From the NCBI RefSeq assembly GCF_010998615.1, contig NZ_JAAEAH010000060.1, positions 1 to 61,461 on the forward strand: a DNA stretch of 61,461 nt, written 5' to 3'. Of this stretch, positions 25,845 to 34,594 are shown in pieces. Positions within the stretch are counted from its first letter, which is position 1. Each line of letters starts with the position of its first letter. The position numbers were made by a program, and so were the translations under genes. Under the pieces are notes generated by a model, which saw only the letters and a program-made list of their open reading frames with translations, had not been told where the DNA came from and made no database searches. This stretch comes from Myxococcus sp. CA023. GTDB lineage: Bacteria > Myxococcota > Myxococcia > Myxococcales > Myxococcaceae.

Positions 25845-26690
25845 TCACTGGGTGATGGCGCCGAACTCCGCCGCGTCCGGCTCGATTTTCGCCTCCGGGT
25901 TTGTCCACACGAAGGGGATGCCCGGCTGCCGGTAGTGCGTGGCCGGGATGTCCTGGGCGAGCTGCGCGTGGAGCTCGGGCAGTTGAGACCAGTGCAGCCC
26001 GTGCTTCGCGTGGTGCGCGGTGTGGTAGCCCAGGTTGCCGGTCATCAGGTTGTAGCCCTTGTGCAGGATGTTGTACGAGGCGTGAGTGTGCTCCGTCGCT
26101 TCCAGCCCCACGTGGTGGAAGTAGGTGGCCCAGACGGTGACGTAGAGCGACACCGACATGGGCAGCAGGAACACCCAGAGGGCATTGTACCAGTCGTGCC
26201 AGAACAGCATGCCGAGCAGCGCCACCTGGAGCGCGCCCATGGCCAGGAAGACGCGCATCGCCTTGGGATGTGAGCGGCCCACGCGGAAGGCGCGGGGATA
26301 GGCGACGAGCGCGTTGAAGACGGAGTACTCCACCTCGCCCATGGTGGACCCGTCGCGGCGCTTCCACGCCGATTCGTCCAGGGTCTGGTCCAGGTAGTTG
26401 CGGTGGTGGCCCAGCACGTGGTGCAGGAACCACGCATGGGACGTCACGCCCGTCTGGAAGCCGAAGATGACTTCCAGGAGCCGGTTGGGCAGCGCGTGGC
26501 GGAACATGGGCACGTGCTGGTGGTGGTGGTTCCACGCGCTGATCCACCCCTTGGGAATCACCCCCAGGGCGAGCCAGAGGATGGGAAACCACCAGCTTCG
26601 CGCCGTGAAGAAGACCGTCAGGTCCAGGGCGAACACCAGGGTGAACAGCAGGACGGGGATGCGGTCACGGGGATGTCGGAACAAGGTCAT
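25845..26690 (-). CDS. Membrane fatty-acid desaturase
   Basis: Predicted 281-residue integral-membrane diiron desaturase. Histidine boxes are NHHHQH (about residues 53-58), HHVLGHHRN and GYHTAHHAKHGLHW, with hydrophobic segments between (IPVLLFTLVFALDLTVFF, LWVFLLPMSVSLYVTVWATY). ATG at 26690 overlaps the P450 stop as ATGA, so it is translationally coupled. With the lipoxygenase and P450 upstream it probably modifies a fatty acyl chain either before or after oxygenation. Confidence 0.85.
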   Translation of the reverse strand: MTLFRHPRDRIPVLLFTLVFALDLTVFFTARSWWFPILWLALGVIPKGWISAWNHHHQHVPMFRHALPNRLLEVIFGFQTGVTSHAWFLHHVLGHHRNYLDQTLDESAWKRRDGSTMGEVEYSVFNALVAYPRAFRVGRSHPKAMRVFLAMGALQVALLGMLFWHDWYNALWVFLLPMSVSLYVTVWATYFHHVGLEATEHTHASYNILHKGYNLMTGNLGYHTAHHAKHGLHWSQLPELHAQLAQDIPATHYRQPGIPFVWTNPEAKIEPDAAEFGAITQ

Positions 26691-28123
26691 GCGGATTCCA
26701 CTGCGGGGGTGGGACGGGCTCCGGTGGGAGAGGGAAGGGTTTGCCTCTGGCGCGCGACGAGCTTGCCAGTGACTCCCTGGGGGCGCACCACGCCGAAGAA
26801 GAAGCCTTCCTCGAAGGGCTCCGTCGAGTCGACGTGGACGCGCGCGTGGGCGGAGAGGGTGGCCAGGGCCGTGCGCAGGAACACCATGGCGAAGTCCCCG
26901 GCCACGCAGGCGCGAGGACCCCGGCCGAAGGGGAAGAAGTGGCTGCTGCCGAGCGGATTCTGGGCCACGCCCCCGTTGAGCCAGCGCTCCGGAGCGAACG
27001 TCTCCGGGGTCGTCCAGTGGCTCGGGTCCCGGTGCAGGTGCTGGTTGGAAATCATGAGCGTCGTGCCCGGCGGCAGCGTGACTTCCGCCAACCGCGTCGG
27101 CGTGGGCGGCGTGCGGCGCAGGAAGATGCGCACCGCGGGCAGGATTCTCAGGGCCTCGTAGGCAACGGCCTCGCCCCAGGGCGCGTCCTTCAGGCGCTCC
27201 AGGGTGAGCGGCCCCTGCGCCAGCGCGGCGGACTCCAGCGCCAGCCGTTCCTCGGTGGCGGGGTACTTGTTCAGTTGGTGGAAGGCGCCCACCAGGGTGG
27301 TGCTCGAGGAGAACACGCCCCCGAAGAAGAACCCGCCGAGCAGATTCGCGTGCACCTGGTCGTCGAGCTGGGGCATCTCGCGCAGCGTCCATGACATCAG
27401 GTCCACGCGGTGCGGCGCTGGGGCCTTCCTGGCCGCACGCACCTTGTCCAGGAACAGGCCGTAGAAGCGTTCCTTCGCGGCCGCGAAGCCCTTGGGGGGC
27501 GAGACGAACTTCAACGGCAGCTTGGCCTGGATGCGCGCGTCGGCCGCCGCCGCCAGGAGCATGAAGTCGTCGTACACGGAGCTGGGAAGCTTCTCGCCCA
27601 CCGTGGCCACGCAGAACGCGTCGAAGGTCAGTTCGCGCAGCGTCGGCGTCAGGTCGATGGACGGCTGCTGGAGCAGCGCCTCCACCGACTCGAGGATGGC
27701 CACGCGCAGAGGCTCCACCTGGGCCGCCTGCCAGGCGGGAGTCCACGGCTGGGCGAGCGGGTCCATGGCGTTCTTGCGGGCCCAGTCCTCGCCCTGTTGG
27801 GCGATGAAAGGCGTGTCGTCCGTGACGGAGTGGCGAATCTGGTCGCCGATGTTCCCCTTCTCGAACTCCAGCCGGCGCGTCTCCAGCACCTCGTGGATGA
27901 GGGTGGGGTCGTTGAGCACCAGCGCGGGGCTGGGCCCCAGCCAGGTGACGGCGATGGGGCCGTAGGTGCGCGCGTAGCGGGCGCAGACGTCCCACGGCTG
28001 GGCGCCGAGGAAGTCATCGATGTTGCCCAGAATCCCCGGCGGGGGACCCGGCAGGGATGCCAGGGGCTTGCGCCGGCCGCCGAAGAGCAGATTGAAGAGA
28101 CCTCGAGAGAGCAAGTTGGGCAT
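26687..28123 (-). CDS. Cytochrome P450 with atypical I-helix, in lipoxygenase operon
   Basis: Predicted 478-residue P450. Heme motif FPFGRGPRACVAG at 397-409 has the thiolate Cys406; ExxR is EALR at 323-326. The I-helix reads GGVFSSSTT (268-276), where the usual AGxDT/AGxET acid-threonine pair is replaced by Phe-Ser. P450s lacking this pair, such as plant CYP74 enzymes and prostacyclin/thromboxane synthases, rearrange hydroperoxides or endoperoxides without O2 or reductase. ATG at 28123 is 19 bases after the lipoxygenase stop. The neighbourhood supports a fatty-acid-hydroperoxide isomerase, dehydratase or lyase; activity is inferred. Confidence 0.8.
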   Translation of the reverse strand: MPNLLSRGLFNLLFGGRRKPLASLPGPPPGILGNIDDFLGAQPWDVCARYARTYGPIAVTWLGPSPALVLNDPTLIHEVLETRRLEFEKGNIGDQIRHSVTDDTPFIAQQGEDWARKNAMDPLAQPWTPAWQAAQVEPLRVAILESVEALLQQPSIDLTPTLRELTFDAFCVATVGEKLPSSVYDDFMLLAAAADARIQAKLPLKFVSPPKGFAAAKERFYGLFLDKVRAARKAPAPHRVDLMSWTLREMPQLDDQVHANLLGGFFFGGVFSSSTTLVGAFHQLNKYPATEERLALESAALAQGPLTLERLKDAPWGEAVAYEALRILPAVRIFLRRTPPTPTRLAEVTLPPGTTLMISNQHLHRDPSHWTTPETFAPERWLNGGVAQNPLGSSHFFPFGRGPRACVAGDFAMVFLRTALATLSAHARVHVDSTEPFEEGFFFGVVRPQGVTGKLVARQRQTLPSPTGARPTPAVESA

Positions 28124-28142
28124 GGGAGCGTGCCTCCAGGGC

Positions 28143-30170
28143 TCAGACGGTGATGCCGCAGGGAATCCGGTCGGGCCGCAGGACGGTGTAGGGCACCTCG
28201 GCGCCCGCGTTGCGCGCCTCCACGGCCTCGCGCTGGGTGCGCAGGCGCTCCTGGAACCGCTCGCGAATGGCCACCAGCTCCGGCTCCTGGAAATACTCCT
28301 CGCGCCAGCCGCCCTCGTGCAACAGGTACTCCTCGTCATCCCCGAAGCTGGAGAGCGCCCGGCCGATGGCGACCTGCCAGAGCGTTTGGGACTTGGAGGG
28401 AATCATCTCAGGGATGTCCTCGGCACGCAGCAGCCCCTTCTGCCGGGGCGGCTCACGGCGCATGCACAGGGGTGCGTTCGGTACGAAGGCGTAGTGCTCG
28501 TATTGCAGGTAGTTCACCGCCGCGTGCTGCACGCTGACCGTGAAGAGGACGGTGGTGAGGATGTCGACCAGGTCGTCGACGCGGCGCAACTCCCGGCATG
28601 GCAGCTTGTCCGCGGACAGCCCGTGCTCGGTGAGGTCCTTCCACCAGTCCTGCATCTCGGTGTCGCCCCCGAGGTCGGCATCGCTCCGGTAGAAGTGCCT
28701 GAGCACGCCGCCGACGTATTCCTCGAGCGCATCCCACAGGGGGAGGGCGTCATCGCGGTAGGGGTAGTTGGGGAGCACGGACGGGTCCAGCACGCCCCGC
28801 CGCTCGAGGTCGGGCCGGGGCTTGTTGTCGGCCAGCGTCCAGCGCTGGAAGCCTTTCTTGCCAAGCTGGAGGTGGCCCTTGTCGGGGCCGCCCGTCGCGA
28901 TGAGGTCGTCGAACACCCCGCCTGCGGCGAGCAGGCCCTTGCGTGCGCCCTCGTTGATGGCGAGCGTGTAGCGGAAGTGCCGACGCAGCAGCTTGTAGAC
29001 GGGGTGCGGGTCCGGCAGGTTGCGCATCGTCGCCATGACGAAGGGCTCCGCCACGAAGTGCGTGCGCAGCGCGTGCGCCACCATCTGGTGCGTGTTGCCC
29101 TCGCTGCAGCGGAGGTAGACTTTCGCGGCGATCCAGTCGTACTCATCGTCGTTCGGCGTGAAGACCGGGTCCTGCTGGGCGTCCCGCCCGAGCTGGATGG
29201 CCAGGGGCCGCAGCTGACGCTGGTCATCCAGGTACAGCAGGCAGCGCGCCGCGGGAGCCCAGCGCCGCTCCTCGACGCCGTGCTCATCGACCTTCCGGTA
29301 CATCGCGATGTCGTCGAGGATTTCAAAGTCGAGCAGGAAGATGCGCTTGGCGTCGAGCGCCTGGGCCAGCGTGGTGCCGGGCGACAAGAGGCCCCGGACG
29401 TCGTCGTCCGTGAGCGGCATGCCCTGCGGCAGATGGGGGATGAGGGTGATGTGGAGCGGGTTGATGCCCTGGACGGCCTGCCTCGCGAACTCGAGGTCGT
29501 CCTTCCAGCGGTGGGCGATCTGGGGCACCTCCAAGCGCTTGAAGAAGTTGAAGATGTCCACCAGCCCGTTCCAGGCCTGGGCCAGGATGGGCAGGTTCAG
29601 CTTGATGGCCGCCAGCGTCTTGGCGATGACCACTTCGTAGCTGCCCTCCGTCAGGCCCCGGTAGAGCTCGTCCTTCGGGAGGGGCCGCGCCTCGCTGAGG
29701 TCGAGCGCGCCGGGCAGCCCCTCGGTCGCCTCGGGCGCGCGCCACGGGTACATCCGCCGGCGGACCTCGAGCAGCTCGCGCCGCGCCATGGACTCGCGCT
29801 CGTTGCCCGCCTGGCGAGCGAGCTTCGCGGTGCCCTCGAGCACGTCCACGGTGGCGCCGCCCAGCACCCAGCGGAAGAAGGGGAAGCGCCACTGCTTCTC
29901 TCCGGCCGTGACGGTCACCCAGTCAAGCAGCCAGTCGGCCGCCACGCCGCCCGCGTTGCTGAAGCGCAACAGCAACAAGTCACCCAGGTCCTCGGAGCGG
30001 AGCGTGTACACGTCCTCTGCGCCCGCCTCGAAGTCGTTGTGGAAGCGCTGGTCCAGCGTGTGGGGACCGCTCTCTCCCTGCGTACCCACCAGGACGACGG
30101 AGATGTTCGCGTCCGTCCCCGCGCCGAGCTTCGCGCCCGTACGGATCTTGAGCTTGTAGTCGACAGTCAT
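28143..30170 (-). CDS. Lipoxygenase with N-terminal PLAT domain
   Basis: Predicted 675-residue iron lipoxygenase, first gene of a lipoxygenase-P450-desaturase operon. ATG at 30170 follows AGAGGGG. Residues 1-110 form a PLAT/LH2 domain (DYKLKIRTGAKLGAGTDANISVVLVG). In the catalytic domain, HQMVAHALRTH provides His361 and His366, VQHAAVNYLQ provides His549 and Asn553, and the C-terminal residue, usually Ile, is Val675. The region KVYLRCSEGNTHQ...FVAEPFVMATMRNL is typical of the family. It should dioxygenate a polyunsaturated fatty acid to a hydroperoxide. It is larger than plain bacterial secreted forms, and no signal peptide is visible. Confidence 0.88.
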   Translation of the reverse strand: MTVDYKLKIRTGAKLGAGTDANISVVLVGTQGESGPHTLDQRFHNDFEAGAEDVYTLRSEDLGDLLLLRFSNAGGVAADWLLDWVTVTAGEKQWRFPFFRWVLGGATVDVLEGTAKLARQAGNERESMARRELLEVRRRMYPWRAPEATEGLPGALDLSEARPLPKDELYRGLTEGSYEVVIAKTLAAIKLNLPILAQAWNGLVDIFNFFKRLEVPQIAHRWKDDLEFARQAVQGINPLHITLIPHLPQGMPLTDDDVRGLLSPGTTLAQALDAKRIFLLDFEILDDIAMYRKVDEHGVEERRWAPAARCLLYLDDQRQLRPLAIQLGRDAQQDPVFTPNDDEYDWIAAKVYLRCSEGNTHQMVAHALRTHFVAEPFVMATMRNLPDPHPVYKLLRRHFRYTLAINEGARKGLLAAGGVFDDLIATGGPDKGHLQLGKKGFQRWTLADNKPRPDLERRGVLDPSVLPNYPYRDDALPLWDALEEYVGGVLRHFYRSDADLGGDTEMQDWWKDLTEHGLSADKLPCRELRRVDDLVDILTTVLFTVSVQHAAVNYLQYEHYAFVPNAPLCMRREPPRQKGLLRAEDIPEMIPSKSQTLWQVAIGRALSSFGDDEEYLLHEGGWREEYFQEPELVAIRERFQERLRTQREAVEARNAGAEVPYTVLRPDRIPCGITV

Positions 30171-30373
30171 ATGCCCCTCTGTATAACGGGAGCAGACCGT
30201 AGGATGGGGAAAGCTTGACCTCAAGCCGTGGTACCCTCCCCCCGGCATGAAGTTGGCGTCGCTCAGCGCACGAATGCATTGGCAAAGCGCCCAAGGTGAG
30301 CGCGAGCGTCGCCCGGGGAGGTGGGGCTGATGACTGGCGTGGGGACGGGCGCGCCCGCGATATGGGGACGGGC

Positions 30374-32443
30374 ATGATGTTCGCGGTACTGCGCCGATGG
30401 ATGGGGGCTCTCGGGTTCTCAGGGCGCGAGAGCGGAAGCAACGAGGTGCTCGACGCGGAGGAGTTGTCCCAGTGGTATTCGGGGCTTACGCTCGAGGAGC
30501 GGCTGGCCATCAGCCGAGAGCTCGCACCACGCGTCCGGGCTTCCCGCCTCGCGAGGGATTCGGCCACGTTGCCGGCCGTCGCGATGGGGCGGCTGGTCTT
30601 CGAGCAGGACGGGCCCCAGGGCCCCATTCCCCTGCATCATATCAAGGTGGAGCTGTGGGACCGGGACTTCGGCGCGCCGGATGACTTCCTGGGGGAGGGG
30701 TTCACGGACCTGGATGGGTGTTTTGCTGTTCGCTATGACCCGGCCGACGCGGGCGTGGGGGACCTGCCCGACCTGGAGGTGCGCTTCTTCGAGCCCCAGC
30801 ACCGCTTCCTCCAGGATGGGCGGGTGGTGGAGACGTGGCGTCGAATCGGCTCGGAGAAGGGGCCGGATGACCATGGTGGGCTCCACTACGATTTCGGCAC
30901 GCTGCGGCTGCCATATTGGGAGTACGACCCCACGACGCCGCTGGCCCGGTTGCACGTCTCGGAGGAGGGGACTCCGCCCACGGCCTACGCGCCGGGGCGC
31001 GCGCTGGCGATGCTGAAGGCGGTTGCGCCCATCGAGCTCGTCAAGCGCCGCCACCTGCTCCAGGTGCGGCTGGGGCAGGCGCCGGGGCTGGACGGGATTC
31101 AGGCGGACTATCCGGAGGCGATGACGGTGCGGATGGAGCGCGAGTCGCCGGGTTCCACACGCACCGACGCCTTCTTCGGAGAGCGGCTGCTCAACGGCAT
31201 GTTCTCCACCCTCATGGACGGAGACCCGGAGGCGCCCGGCGACACGAAGGCGTTCCGGCTCTACTTTCCGTGGAACGCGTACGAGCAGGATGGCGTCCAC
31301 TGCCTGCCGGACGTGGATGTGCGGTTGCGGTTGGTGGAGGGGCGGCTGTCGCCGGTACGCATCATCCTGGGCATGCGTGAGCCGGGCGCGACGGCGCCGG
31401 GCTCTCCCGTGACGCGGCGGAGCTACACGCCCGCGGACGGAGAGGGTTGGGAGGCCGCCAAGCGGATGGCCCGCGTGAGCGCGACGCTGGAGACGGAGCT
31501 GGGCAACCATCTGGGCCAGTGCCACTTCAACGTGGAACAGTACGCCATCGCCGCGCACCGCAACCTGCGCCGCAGTCCGCTGCGCTGGCTGCTCATGCCG
31601 CACCTGCGTGAGGTGGTCCTCATCAACCACTCCGCCAACGGCTTCCTCGTGGGGCCCACCGGCTACATCACCCGCGCCAGCGCGCTCACCGAGCGCAGCG
31701 TGGAGACGCGGTTGCTGCATCTGATGGGCAGCTACGACTGGAAGGGCTTCACGCCCGCGCCGCCCATCTGCGAGTCGCACCGCTACGCACGCGCGGCGGG
31801 CCTGTTCTGGCGGCTGGTGGGGGAGCATGTGGAGGCCTTCTTCGCGGAGCACGGAGCGGCGTTGGAGGCGCAGTGGAGCGAGGTGCGGCGCTTCTCAGAC
31901 GACCTGGTGGCGCACTCGGCGCCCGCTTTCGTGTGCAGATACCTGCGCGCGACGGTGCCAGGAAGGGCGGCGCCATGGTTCGTGCGCTCCGAGCGCATGG
32001 ACCTGGACGCGAAGGTCGCCGAGCCCCCTCCCAAGGCCGTCAGCGCGGTGACTCGAACGGACGCCCCCCAGCCCGGAGAGATGGAGGCGCTCAAGCAGTT
32101 GTGCCGGTACGTCATTTACTTCGCGACATTCCGCCACGCCTGGGCCAACAACCTCCAATGGGACGACGCGGGCGAGGTGCTCTACGCGTGCCTGGGCCTG
32201 CGCTGGGGCCAGGCGGGCGCGCTGTCGACGGAGGCGGACCATGACGTCGCGCCGCCTCCGGAGGAGGCCACGGAGATGCTGTGGATTTCGTGGATGCTCT
32301 CGAAGACGAGCTACGGCTTCCTGCTGGCGAACGAGGAGGCGGACGTGCATCCCCGCTTCGTGGAGTTCCTGCGCGCCCACGCTGCTGAGTTCTCCGCGCT
32401 GGGGATGGACATCCGCACCGTCAGCTCCCGCATCAATATCTGA
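30374..32443 (+). CDS. Second lipoxygenase-like protein, divergent, with an unusual N-terminal beta domain
   Basis: Predicted 689 residues from ATG 30374; GTG 30296 and ATG 30362 are alternatives. Residues about 60-160 look like a transthyretin-like beta sandwich (GRLVFEQDGPQGPIPLHHIKVELWD) in place of PLAT. The remainder is lipoxygenase-like: HFNVEQYAIAAHRNL aligns with HFVAEPFVMATMRNL of the neighbour, FRHAWANNLQ supplies His and Asn, and the chain ends SRINI with C-terminal Ile. Compared with the neighbour, the first iron His (H361) appears to be Thr, while the equivalents of H366 and H371 remain. It may have altered chemistry. It is divergent from the operon across about 200 bases that may hold a shared promoter region. 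Confidence 0.75.
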   Translation: MMFAVLRRWMGALGFSGRESGSNEVLDAEELSQWYSGLTLEERLAISRELAPRVRASRLARDSATLPAVAMGRLVFEQDGPQGPIPLHHIKVELWDRDFGAPDDFLGEGFTDLDGCFAVRYDPADAGVGDLPDLEVRFFEPQHRFLQDGRVVETWRRIGSEKGPDDHGGLHYDFGTLRLPYWEYDPTTPLARLHVSEEGTPPTAYAPGRALAMLKAVAPIELVKRRHLLQVRLGQAPGLDGIQADYPEAMTVRMERESPGSTRTDAFFGERLLNGMFSTLMDGDPEAPGDTKAFRLYFPWNAYEQDGVHCLPDVDVRLRLVEGRLSPVRIILGMREPGATAPGSPVTRRSYTPADGEGWEAAKRMARVSATLETELGNHLGQCHFNVEQYAIAAHRNLRRSPLRWLLMPHLREVVLINHSANGFLVGPTGYITRASALTERSVETRLLHLMGSYDWKGFTPAPPICESHRYARAAGLFWRLVGEHVEAFFAEHGAALEAQWSEVRRFSDDLVAHSAPAFVCRYLRATVPGRAAPWFVRSERMDLDAKVAEPPPKAVSAVTRTDAPQPGEMEALKQLCRYVIYFATFRHAWANNLQWDDAGEVLYACLGLRWGQAGALSTEADHDVAPPPEEATEMLWISWMLSKTSYGFLLANEEADVHPRFVEFLRAHAAEFSALGMDIRTVSSRINI

Positions 32444-32483
32444 CACGGCGTGCATTGCGATTGAGGCGGGTAGGACTCATGTG

Positions 32484-32531
32484 GCCTTTGGCGCACCCAT
32501 GACGCGGCGACCGAACTTGGAGTAGGCACAG
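32484..32531 (+). repeat. Dispersed repeat R1, copy C
   Basis: CCTTTGGCGCACCCATGACGC GGCGACCGAACTTGGAGTAGGCACAG. It sits 41 bases after the second lipoxygenase gene and 52 bases before the IS701 element, same orientation as the gene. Confidence 0.6.
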
Positions 32532-32579
32532 GTGATTGTGCCGTCGTGGTGCCGGGGGCCAGGACCCGGCATGTCCAAC

Positions 32580-34000
32580 CTAGTACTACCCGGTCACATG
32601 CGTGACGGCCCCCGAGGAGGTGCACGTGCGTTGATGTGACGCAGGCACAGTGGGCAGTGGCCTATGCGGCGCAGCAGCAGGTGCTGAAGGCGGCGGCGCA
32701 CCTCGGGCAGTGTCCAGCGTGTTCTCCTCCGGGGGGGAAAGCGCCCGGCGGAGCGCGAGGAATCCGTGGGCTACCATGCAGAGGGTGGCATGGTGGTGGA
32801 AGCCTCGCCACCCTCGCCCCTCGAAGTGGTCAAGCCCCACCTCGCCTTTGAGTTCCTGGTAGTCGCGCTCCACTCTCCAGCGCAGCTTGGACAAGCGCAC
32901 CAACTCCGCAAGCGGCGTGTTCGCGGGCAGCGAGCAGAGCGAGTACTTCGTCGGAGCCTTCTCCTCCTGGGGCCACTCGATGAGCAGCCACACCTCTTCA
33001 CTCGGCGCAGCTCGCTGGACGTGCCGCTCCGCCGTCCGCACGCGCACGGCGGCGAACCGGGAGGACTGCTCGCCCCGACTGCCCTCGCGCCAAGAGACTG
33101 TCTGGAATTCCTCCTTCGGAAGTTGAAGCGCCAACTCCTCGATGGCCCAGGGCTGTACGCCCTCGGCCACGTAGCGCGTGCGCGGGCGCCCGTTCTGCCC
33201 CGGCTCCCTCTCGGGCTTGCGCGGCCTGGCGCCGGGCGGCCACACCTTGCGCGTGCCCTGCACGCCCATGAGGTAGTGCAGGCCGCGCTCACGCACGCCG
33301 TCACGGAACTCCCGCGCGTCGCCGTACCCGGCATCGGCCAGGACGAGGTGTCGGCCCACGCCCCACGCCAATGCGTCATCCAATTGGCTCAGCGCTATCT
33401 GCCACTTCTTCTGAAACTTCACTCCAGCCGGGATACCCGCGGCCTTGCAGCGCTTCCTGCTGCGCGTCCACTCCTCAGGCAGGTACAACTGCATGGCGAT
33501 GCAGCCGCTGCCCTTCTCTCCGGCAACGTGCAGGCTGACGGCCACCTGGCAGTTCTCCGTCCGCCCCAGGGTGCCCGAATACTGGCGCGCCACGCCCACT
33601 GAATGCACGCCCTTCTTCGGGAGGCCCGTGTCGTCAAGGACGAGCGTCTCCAGTCCCGGCAGCTCGCGCTCGAGCTGCCGCGCCAGGCGCCGTCGCATTT
33701 CGGCGTCGTCCCAAGCCGCGCCGGACACGCACTGCTGAAGCCGCTGGCGCATCGCTTCTGTCTGCTCGGGGGCTGCGACGAGCCGGGCCGCCATGGGCTC
33801 GATGCTCTTGCGTTCCCCGTCGAGCAGCAGTCCGGTGAGGTAGCCGCCGAGGGCGCGACGTCTCTCGGTCCGGCCCATTCCCTCCGTCATCGAGTCCAGG
33901 AACTCGCTCAGCTCCCGGTCAAGCTTGCGTAACTGGGCGGGCGTCATGCTCCATCAACACGGGGCGACCTCGCCCGATTCAACTGACCGGGTAGTACTAG
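32580..34000 (-). mobile_element. Intact IS701-family insertion sequence with CTAG target duplication
   Basis: The element occupies 32584-33996 (1413 bp). Ends are perfect 13-base inverted repeats TACTACCCGGTCA, flanked by CTAG at 32580-32583 and 33997-34000, matching the YTAR four-base duplication known for IS701. Perfect ends and duplications indicate recent insertion. On its right side lies a fragment of an RCC1-repeat gene. Confidence 0.92.
32586..33947 (-). CDS. IS701-family DDE transposase
   Basis: Predicted 453-residue transposase, full length. LVLDDTGLPKKGVHSVGVARQY carries the first acidic residue, LVLADAGYGD the second, and ERDYQELKGEVGLDHFEGRGW the C-terminal glutamate with the Y-E motif region, as in IS4-like IS701 enzymes. 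The stop codon lies inside the left inverted repeat (32586-32588). No frameshift is seen, so the element is probably still mobile. A decayed relative is visible at 55959-56020. Confidence 0.9.
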   Translation of the reverse strand: MTPAQLRKLDRELSEFLDSMTEGMGRTERRRALGGYLTGLLLDGERKSIEPMAARLVAAPEQTEAMRQRLQQCVSGAAWDDAEMRRRLARQLERELPGLETLVLDDTGLPKKGVHSVGVARQYSGTLGRTENCQVAVSLHVAGEKGSGCIAMQLYLPEEWTRSRKRCKAAGIPAGVKFQKKWQIALSQLDDALAWGVGRHLVLADAGYGDAREFRDGVRERGLHYLMGVQGTRKVWPPGARPRKPEREPGQNGRPRTRYVAEGVQPWAIEELALQLPKEEFQTVSWREGSRGEQSSRFAAVRVRTAERHVQRAAPSEEVWLLIEWPQEEKAPTKYSLCSLPANTPLAELVRLSKLRWRVERDYQELKGEVGLDHFEGRGWRGFHHHATLCMVAHGFLALRRALSPPEENTLDTARGAPPPSAPAAAPHRPLPTVPASHQRTCTSSGAVTHVTG

Positions 34001-34147
34001 TGTGCCCGATGAGCGGTGACGCACGAGGCCAACGTCCTGACGTGGTTGACGCGGACCGGCACCGCGCTCATTCTGTCACATACACGATTGTGATTTCTCT
34101 CCGCACCTGGATGCCTCGCGGCGCGTTGCTCATGCTCGTACCGTGAT

Positions 34148-34320
34148 GTGGGGAAGGGGGCTAACTTCTATGGTCAGCTCGGAGATGGGACGAATCTCAA
34201 TCACTCCGCCCTGGTGCAAGCCGTGGGATTCGGAAACGTCGCAAAGGTTGCCGCGGGAGGGCGCTGCTCGATGGCAGTGAGGCAGGACGGCACTGTCTGG
34301 GCATGCGTAGCCACGCCTTC
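34148..34320 (+). pseudogene. RCC1-repeat gene fragment beside IS701
   Basis: About 55 codons encode one RCC1-type beta-propeller blade (GANFYGQLGDGTNLNHSALVQAV, KVAAGGRCSMAVRQDGTVWAC). There is no start and the repeat is abandoned after VWAC. It is likely a remnant of an RCC1-repeat protein, a kind common in myxobacteria. Nothing else is recognised in 34321-34594. Confidence 0.55.
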
Positions 34321-34594
34321 ATCCGAGGACCACTCATCGTCGACCCCATGGCCACGGGCGGCGAAGGCAGTCGCCGACTGCCAGCACGGAGCCAGCCGAG
34401 CCGCTGTTGGGATCCGGAGCAAACTGGGCTGCCACGAGGAGTCGTATCACTCGACTTCATAGGACAGGACTCCGTACCCTGGCGATAGGTCTCGCAAGGG
34501 CTCGTTCACGGGCAGTCGTCCCGGGAGCGAATGGGCAATCACGGAGGCATTTCCGTCCCCGAGCCCATCTGAGAGACAATGCGAGGCGCCCTTC

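Noticed and set aside
25845..27995. A single 716-residue fusion of a P450-region frame with the desaturase
   Set aside because: The upstream part is the wrong frame of the P450 gene; the desaturase has its own start at 26690 overlapping the P450 stop.
28020..30218. 732-codon plus-strand frame opposite the lipoxygenase
   Set aside because: The minus-strand frame has clear lipoxygenase motifs; the plus-strand translation has shadow composition and no recognisable domain.
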